From assembly GCA_021827245.1 (NCBI GenBank), contig JAKAWN010000219.1, positions 1 to 10,787 of the forward strand: a DNA stretch of 10,787 bases, read 5' to 3'. Position numbers and translations under genes: made by a program. Every line of letters starts with the position of its first letter. The stretch's first letter is position 1. This DNA is from Acidobacteriota bacterium. Its GTDB lineage: Bacteria > Acidobacteriota > Terriglobia > UBA7540. Below are positions 6,701 through 10,787 of the stretch, in pieces. Below the pieces are notes generated by a model. The model ran no database searches. It was not told the origin of the DNA and saw nothing but the letters and a program-made list of their open reading frames with translations.

Positions 6701-8932
6701 TCAGATCGGTTTGTACTTTTCAGCAACAGCCACCCCAAGTTCTCTCGCGAGCTTTTGAATTGTTGTGAAAATCTCAAATCGTCCAAAGAAACCTTTCCGG
6801 TAATTGACACGCGGTTTCCCGTTGAGAATCAAATCTGCTACCTGTTCGGATTTCGCTAAAGCTTGTACCAGAAGTTCTTTCTTCTCACCCCCGGTGGCCC
6901 CTTCCGCAGCCTTCTGTAATCTCTCTACGTCGTAGAGCCATGCTTTTCTGAGCGTTGCAGTACAAATCTGTTCCAAACTACGGCGGTACTCGATTTGAGA
7001 ACCAGCATACGCATCCAGCGCCCGTTGCGCTAAATGAGCCGCTTCATTTGCTGGCCCGACCCATGGTGAAGGGTAATGATCCATGGGTGGTGGTGAAAGA
7101 GCCAGCGCTTCGGCGGCTAAACTCCCGACACGCTTCCCGTACATCGACTGACTGGCATATTCGAGAAATCCGTGGTCAGAGACGCCCTCAGGTCCGCTCG
7201 ACCGCCAACTATATTGCGCCAGTATGAGAGGGTAGATTTCTTCACCGTACCACTCGAACGCGTAGCCGGTTGCCCCCTGCAAATTCAATTTTGCTGCGGC
7301 CCTGTGCTGGGCGATTTCCCACTCCAGGGAAGGAACGGGCTTATCACCACGCGTTGAAGGATCATTATTAATGTACAGAAGTCGCTGATAGGCCGCAGCA
7401 TCGCCACCAATATTATCAGAATGACGGTAAGTTCTTGGATCGGCAATATTTATCCACCGTTCAAATTCAGAACCTTTGATTGGACCATTGCGCGGAGCAC
7501 GCGGACCCTGGAGAAAATAGACCTTGGGCGGAATCATTGCACGAAACTGCCCGAAGGCCTGCAGGGTCATAGCGTTCCAGCCATACAATTGAACAATCCG
7601 ATGGTAAATTAATCCGACGTCTGCCTCTGGCTTTACCTGTGTAATCACGCGGTAAAGGTCATTCAGAATATCCGCATCGGCTCTGATCCGGACTGGTAAA
7701 GGAGTGAGCTTGGGAATTGCGTTTGAAGAAACGATGTCCTTATACCCCTTCCAGTATTTGGAAACGCACGACGGCCTGGTACAGACCGAGGCTGGCAATT
7801 CGATCATCTCGAATGTAATTCCATCAAAGCCCATCCCCATGATCCTGCGCAAAGAGTCGCGCAGATATTGGCGGGCGGGCACGTTGCAAAGATCCAACAT
7901 ATAGTCCATTGCTGGGAAGGAGTATCCAGCCTTGCGGAGGTTGTCCCACTGTGCCGGGGAAAAAGGCAGTGCTTCAGGATGTTCCGGGGCATATCCTCCG
8001 TTAAATGTGTTCAGCCCAATATAGGCATTCATCCTTATCCCGCGGTCCTGGGCATAACGAATCAGAGAAGGGAGAAATTCGTGTTCGATGTTCTGATGGG
8101 TCATTCGGACGATGGTATTTTTCCCAGTTTCCGGATCATAGGTTCTGACAGGAATGTTGGCGAGGACGGTTTCCGGATATTTCGCAAACCGGAATGGCCA
8201 GTAGCCATAAATGCAAAGGTCTACACCATTGACCTTGTGAAGAAGGCACCAATCAACAAACCATCGCCATTGTCCCTCGCTCCAAAGCTGCGTACCATAC
8301 CCAAAGGTGTTGTTGTAATAATGCGCATACCATGCAAGCGTTACATCAACATATCTGTTTGGGACTTCCGGATAATCTTCGATTCGCAGGCAGGGAAGCC
8401 TCATCTCTGGCATCGATTGGCTTAGCATTTGAAGGAGGGTCTGCACACCGTATAGCGTACCCAGATCATCGCGACCGATGATCTGAATCTCTTTCGCCGC
8501 TATACGCAGAATGTAGCCCTGAGGGTTAAGGCTGCGCAAGGAGTAAATCTCGCTAGCAGGTAGCCAACGAGAGAGATCAGTTGACCTATCAGCCGAACCA
8601 AGGACAACGCGTATTGGACTAGCGCCTCGCACTTGCGATATTCGCAGCTTCTGAAAAAAGGTGTTGAGTTGGTCTCGCCCGAGCTTTCCCATTGTGCCGG
8701 ACTCGCCTAACAGAGCAATATCTGGTCTCGAAACAATTCGCATCGTGTCAGGTTGAAGAATGACTTTTTGGGGGTAGGGTATAAGGTAATACTGCTTTAG
8801 CGAATGTCGGTCTCTCTGGTCCGGGCTCACGGTGTGTGCGATTCCAGTGGAGGCAAGGCAGGCTAATAGGCCCGCACCAAACGATGGTGCACCACACAAA
8901 AATCTTCGTCGATCTATACTTTTAGGTGCCAT
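6701..8932 (-). CDS. Tat-exported GH20-like protein (GH20-type N-terminal domain, atypical barrel)
   Basis: This is a 743-residue exported protein. The N-terminus has a Tat motif (IDRRRFL) and an apolar stretch near residues 18-33. LLAC in it could be an imperfect lipobox, so a lipoprotein is possible. Residues about 46-186 look like the zincin-like domain that precedes GH20 hexosaminidase barrels: YLIPYPQKV, then PQGYILRI, IQIIGRDDLGTLYGVQTLLQML and IEDYPEVPNRYVD. A barrel follows (WRWFVDWCLLHKVNGVDL, then GIRMNAYIGLN). In place of the usual GH20 Asp-Glu pair it has DGITFEMIELPASVCTRPSC, with Glu375, Glu378, Cys384 and Cys389. The last ~150 residues look helical. GH67 and GH89 enzymes share this domain plan, so the activity is open: hexosaminidase, glucuronidase or new. 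The ATG at 8932 is chosen for GGGAGG 7 nt upstream; a start at 8974 would add 14 residues ahead of the Tat motif. Confidence 0.82.
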   Translation of the reverse strand: MAPKSIDRRRFLCGAPSFGAGLLACLASTGIAHTVSPDQRDRHSLKQYYLIPYPQKVILQPDTMRIVSRPDIALLGESGTMGKLGRDQLNTFFQKLRISQVRGASPIRVVLGSADRSTDLSRWLPASEIYSLRSLNPQGYILRIAAKEIQIIGRDDLGTLYGVQTLLQMLSQSMPEMRLPCLRIEDYPEVPNRYVDVTLAWYAHYYNNTFGYGTQLWSEGQWRWFVDWCLLHKVNGVDLCIYGYWPFRFAKYPETVLANIPVRTYDPETGKNTIVRMTHQNIEHEFLPSLIRYAQDRGIRMNAYIGLNTFNGGYAPEHPEALPFSPAQWDNLRKAGYSFPAMDYMLDLCNVPARQYLRDSLRRIMGMGFDGITFEMIELPASVCTRPSCVSKYWKGYKDIVSSNAIPKLTPLPVRIRADADILNDLYRVITQVKPEADVGLIYHRIVQLYGWNAMTLQAFGQFRAMIPPKVYFLQGPRAPRNGPIKGSEFERWINIADPRTYRHSDNIGGDAAAYQRLLYINNDPSTRGDKPVPSLEWEIAQHRAAAKLNLQGATGYAFEWYGEEIYPLILAQYSWRSSGPEGVSDHGFLEYASQSMYGKRVGSLAAEALALSPPPMDHYPSPWVGPANEAAHLAQRALDAYAGSQIEYRRSLEQICTATLRKAWLYDVERLQKAAEGATGGEKKELLVQALAKSEQVADLILNGKPRVNYRKGFFGRFEIFTTIQKLARELGVAVAEKYKPI

Positions 8933-9180
8933 AACGGGCCCTCCCTTTTGCAGCCCACCCCATCTATCAATCACCGTATGAACAAAAGCTGCAAGCGTAT
9001 CCTTCTTGCCGATATTTCCAAATTTGTTTTGTCCTCGGGCCCAATCTCGGCATCTGCGTGCGGAAAAATAGTTAAATGTCCCCCCTTAGTCTGGAGTGGG
9101 GAAAGCGGTTCGGTAATTAAAGAGCGAAGGGGGTCTTCCGCGCCACATCAAGCTGCCCACGCTCCTGCATTTCGGACTTT
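8933..9180. other. 248-nt intergenic stretch
   Basis: This lies between the two upstream exported-protein genes. On the minus strand it includes the ribosome site GGGAGG for the GH20-like gene. TTGGAA and TACGCT occur with a 16-nt spacer, but the match is too poor to call. I found no clear terminator: GAAG/CTTC around ACCCC is only 4 bp and has no T-run. Co-transcription with read-through and a separate promoter both remain possible. Confidence 0.4.
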
Positions 9181-10611
9181 TCAGGCAGAAGATGAATAGA
9201 CAAACGAGCTTAGATAGTTAGCTAGCCATACCCATCGCCTTGCAGCAGCAGGTGGCAGGCCTCCTAGGTGAGCGTAAATGTCCTTAAGCGCCCCTGGAAT
9301 CTCCCGTTGCCCCCCCTCCAACATCCTCGCATAACGGAGGTAATCATGAGCATACTGATCGCCACCCAGTAAAGGGGCTGCCACCTCCTTTAGAAATGTT
9401 TCCAGGCCTGCGTGGAGGTTTTTCGCGCTTCCATAATTCTCTAGCGCCAGATAATTTAATTCCGCGCCGGTATCAAAAGGCGAGACCTCTCCGAAGATCG
9501 AGATTGCGTCAAAGCCGTGATTCACGCTATTTTGGACCATGTCCGCCAGCCAGTCAATCGCCAACTCTCCACGTCGGTTGCCAAAATAGTATGTAGAGAG
9601 GTGGGAGCGCATGACATTGCGGCGAGGGGTGTTAGAAACCGTCCCAGCTTTTGTCCAAGCCCTGAGTAGCTTGGGTTGGATGTAATCATCGCACACCCAT
9701 TCAACAAAGATAGTTTTCCCGGTGGGGAATTGCTCGATACACTCATCACCCCAACTTGGCTTGCCATCACCGAAATCCGGTGCTTTCTTGGATCCTGTGT
9801 AGGGCTGGGGGTTAGAATATGTTTCACAAACGATCCACGATTCGGGAGACACGGAACGAATCGCCTCGGCAGCAATTGGGTACATCAGAGCCATGTCCTC
9901 CCAAGAGAAATGAGTCGCGGGATGTTTTCGTCGCTGCCAGCATAGGCTGCAGTGGCATACTCCGTAATCTCCGGTCTCCATCTGAACGCCCCCCAGCGGC
10001 AGGTTCTTAAATAGCCAGTGTAAGGACTCCGCTGCGTATTCTTGGTTTTCCCGGCGGGAGGGGCACGCAACGTAGAGATATGGTTTGCACATAGGACGGC
10101 CAGATTCATCGAGTGCAACCAACTCAGGACGGGCTGCCAGATGCTGCTCAAGGCTATACGGCGAATTGCCTTCGTAGTAGACACCACCATACGCGTTCAA
10201 CCCAACACCGCAAAGGAGCCGCACTCCGTGGTCGGAAGCAACCTCGCACAAACGCTTAGCAGTTTCCAGACCTCCGTGAGTATCCCTCAGAAGTCCCCAC
10301 ACAACGACCGCATCAATACCCTGCCGACCGCACCAGCGAAACATTTTTGTGTAATCTTCGAGAAATGCGCCGGCAGTTCGCGTGTACTTGTTAGCCGCAC
10401 CTATTGTTTGAGCCCCTGAGAGGTTGAGCGCCCATTGTGTAGTGGCATCCCAAGTCCAGAACATTCGGGTTGTTACAGCTGGTTTGCCGCGGGCGGGCTG
10501 CGCCTGAAGCATAGGCACGCTCTCAGGGATCATAGAACGAAAGGGCCGGATTGCGCCGAGAGCGGCCGCTGCCGATAAATTCAACATCTGACGTCGATTA
10601 TAGGTGGTCAT
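9181..10611 (-). CDS. Tat-exported TIM-barrel glycosidase-like protein
   Basis: This 476-residue protein starts MTTYNRRQMLNLSAAAALGA, a Tat-type signal with RR at 6-7 and an apolar stretch to about residue 20. The mature part has barrel-like alternation: FWTWDATTQW, IDAVVVWGLLRD, GVRLLCGVGLNAYGG, YLYVACPS and GGVQMETGDYGVCHCSLC. The last carries Glu212, Asp215, Cys219, Cys221 and Cys224. A late strand reads FDAISIFGEVSPFDTGAELNYLALENYG (Glu375, Glu384), and a helical C-terminus follows. The GxCxCxxC loop and the xELNYL segment recall DUF4838- and GH20-like barrel proteins. No characterised family or substrate can be named. The ATG at 10611 is chosen because AGGAG lies 8 nt upstream and the Tat motif follows at once; the frame is open to 10716, but that extension precedes the signal and is not credible. 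It is the first gene of the cluster in the window. Confidence 0.82.
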   Translation of the reverse strand: MTTYNRRQMLNLSAAAALGAIRPFRSMIPESVPMLQAQPARGKPAVTTRMFWTWDATTQWALNLSGAQTIGAANKYTRTAGAFLEDYTKMFRWCGRQGIDAVVVWGLLRDTHGGLETAKRLCEVASDHGVRLLCGVGLNAYGGVYYEGNSPYSLEQHLAARPELVALDESGRPMCKPYLYVACPSRRENQEYAAESLHWLFKNLPLGGVQMETGDYGVCHCSLCWQRRKHPATHFSWEDMALMYPIAAEAIRSVSPESWIVCETYSNPQPYTGSKKAPDFGDGKPSWGDECIEQFPTGKTIFVEWVCDDYIQPKLLRAWTKAGTVSNTPRRNVMRSHLSTYYFGNRRGELAIDWLADMVQNSVNHGFDAISIFGEVSPFDTGAELNYLALENYGSAKNLHAGLETFLKEVAAPLLGGDQYAHDYLRYARMLEGGQREIPGALKDIYAHLGGLPPAAARRWVWLANYLSSFVYSSSA

Positions 10612-10654
10612 ACGAGCATCTCCTGGTCGGTAGCATTTTGGACAGTGCCAATCC

Positions 10655-10695
10655 TTCGGTGCCGAAATCATTCGCGCAGATTCGCATGCTGCCAA
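10655..10695 (-). promoter_or_regulatory. sigma70-like promoter with overlapping palindrome
   Basis: On the minus strand, TTGGCA (10690-10695, five of six matches to TTGACA) and AATGAT (10667-10672, four of six) are spaced by exactly 17 nt. Transcription would start near 10660, leaving about 50 nt before the ATG at 10611. Directly downstream of the -10, at 10655-10666, lies TTCGGTGCCGAA: two 5-bp inverse arms around TG. It covers the expected start point, a normal place for a repressor site. The promoter is better supported than the operator. Confidence 0.45.
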
Positions 10696-10747
10696 GGGTG
10701 CTTCGTTTGAAAACAATTGGAGAACCCATTGCTGCTGTGATGAAACA

Positions 10748-10763
10748 TCCCTAGTCGTAGGGA
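10748..10763. repeat. short perfect hairpin near the window edge
   Basis: TCCCTA (10748-10753) and TAGGGA (10758-10763) pair perfectly around GTCG. On the minus strand it is followed by TGTTTC, a weak T-rich tail, so it could end a gene lying beyond the window. It could also be chance. Confidence 0.25.
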
Positions 10764-10787
10764 ATCCTTTAGCCGCACATTTAAAAG

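Noticed and set aside
7868..8425. 185-residue plus-strand frame inside the GH20-like gene
   Set aside because: It is antisense to a well-supported domain-bearing gene and shows no recognisable motif.
10612..10716. 35-residue upstream extension of the first barrel protein, with CPKC
   Set aside because: It would put the Tat signal inside the protein. The ATG at 10611 has a good ribosome site, and the promoter -10 falls within the extension.

Overview
This window reads as a bacterial carbohydrate-use locus. Seven protein genes lie on the minus strand, and I found no convincing plus-strand gene, RNA gene, IS element or CRISPR array. Three of the proteins start with twin-arginine (Tat) signals of the RRRFL or NRRQML type. 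Many secreted, Tat-dependent hydrolase-like proteins beside a RhaT-type sugar transporter suggest Acidobacteriota (Bryobacter/Solibacter-like), Verrucomicrobiota or Planctomycetota. The sequence alone does not let me choose between them.

In transcription order (high to low coordinates) the layout is as follows. A Tat-exported TIM-barrel protein (9181-10611) sits behind a recognisable sigma70-like promoter. A large Tat-exported protein follows (6701-8932), with a GH20-type N-terminal domain and an atypical barrel. Next come a RhaT-family 10-TM sugar transporter (5373-6419) and two tandem paralogous TIM-barrel proteins: the first Tat-exported (3781-5307), the second without a visible signal (2218-3777). 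A cytoplasmic amidohydrolase-2/lactonase follows (1111-1959). The window ends inside a FAD-dependent glycerol-3-phosphate dehydrogenase (1-719, C-terminus cut off). A doubtful 70-residue frame lies between the last two.

A working model, by inference: the exported barrel proteins cleave or modify a glycan or glycoside outside the cytoplasmic membrane. The RhaT-like permease imports the released (deoxy)sugar. The lactonase-like amidohydrolase opens a sugar lactone in an oxidative, non-phosphorylating route. GlpD may be a neighbour rather than part of the pathway. RhaT, paralog 1 and paralog 2 are spaced like an operon (64 nt and 3 nt). The lactonase gene and the first two genes are more widely spaced and may have their own promoters.

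The most interesting points concern the barrel proteins. All have an acidic residue at the end of a strand, and three then have a Cys-containing segment (E...C..C) that the canonical GH20 site does not have. The tandem pair carries a short patch of near-identical DNA at its 5' end, which suggests gene conversion. The second paralog appears to have lost its export signal and one of the two cysteines.
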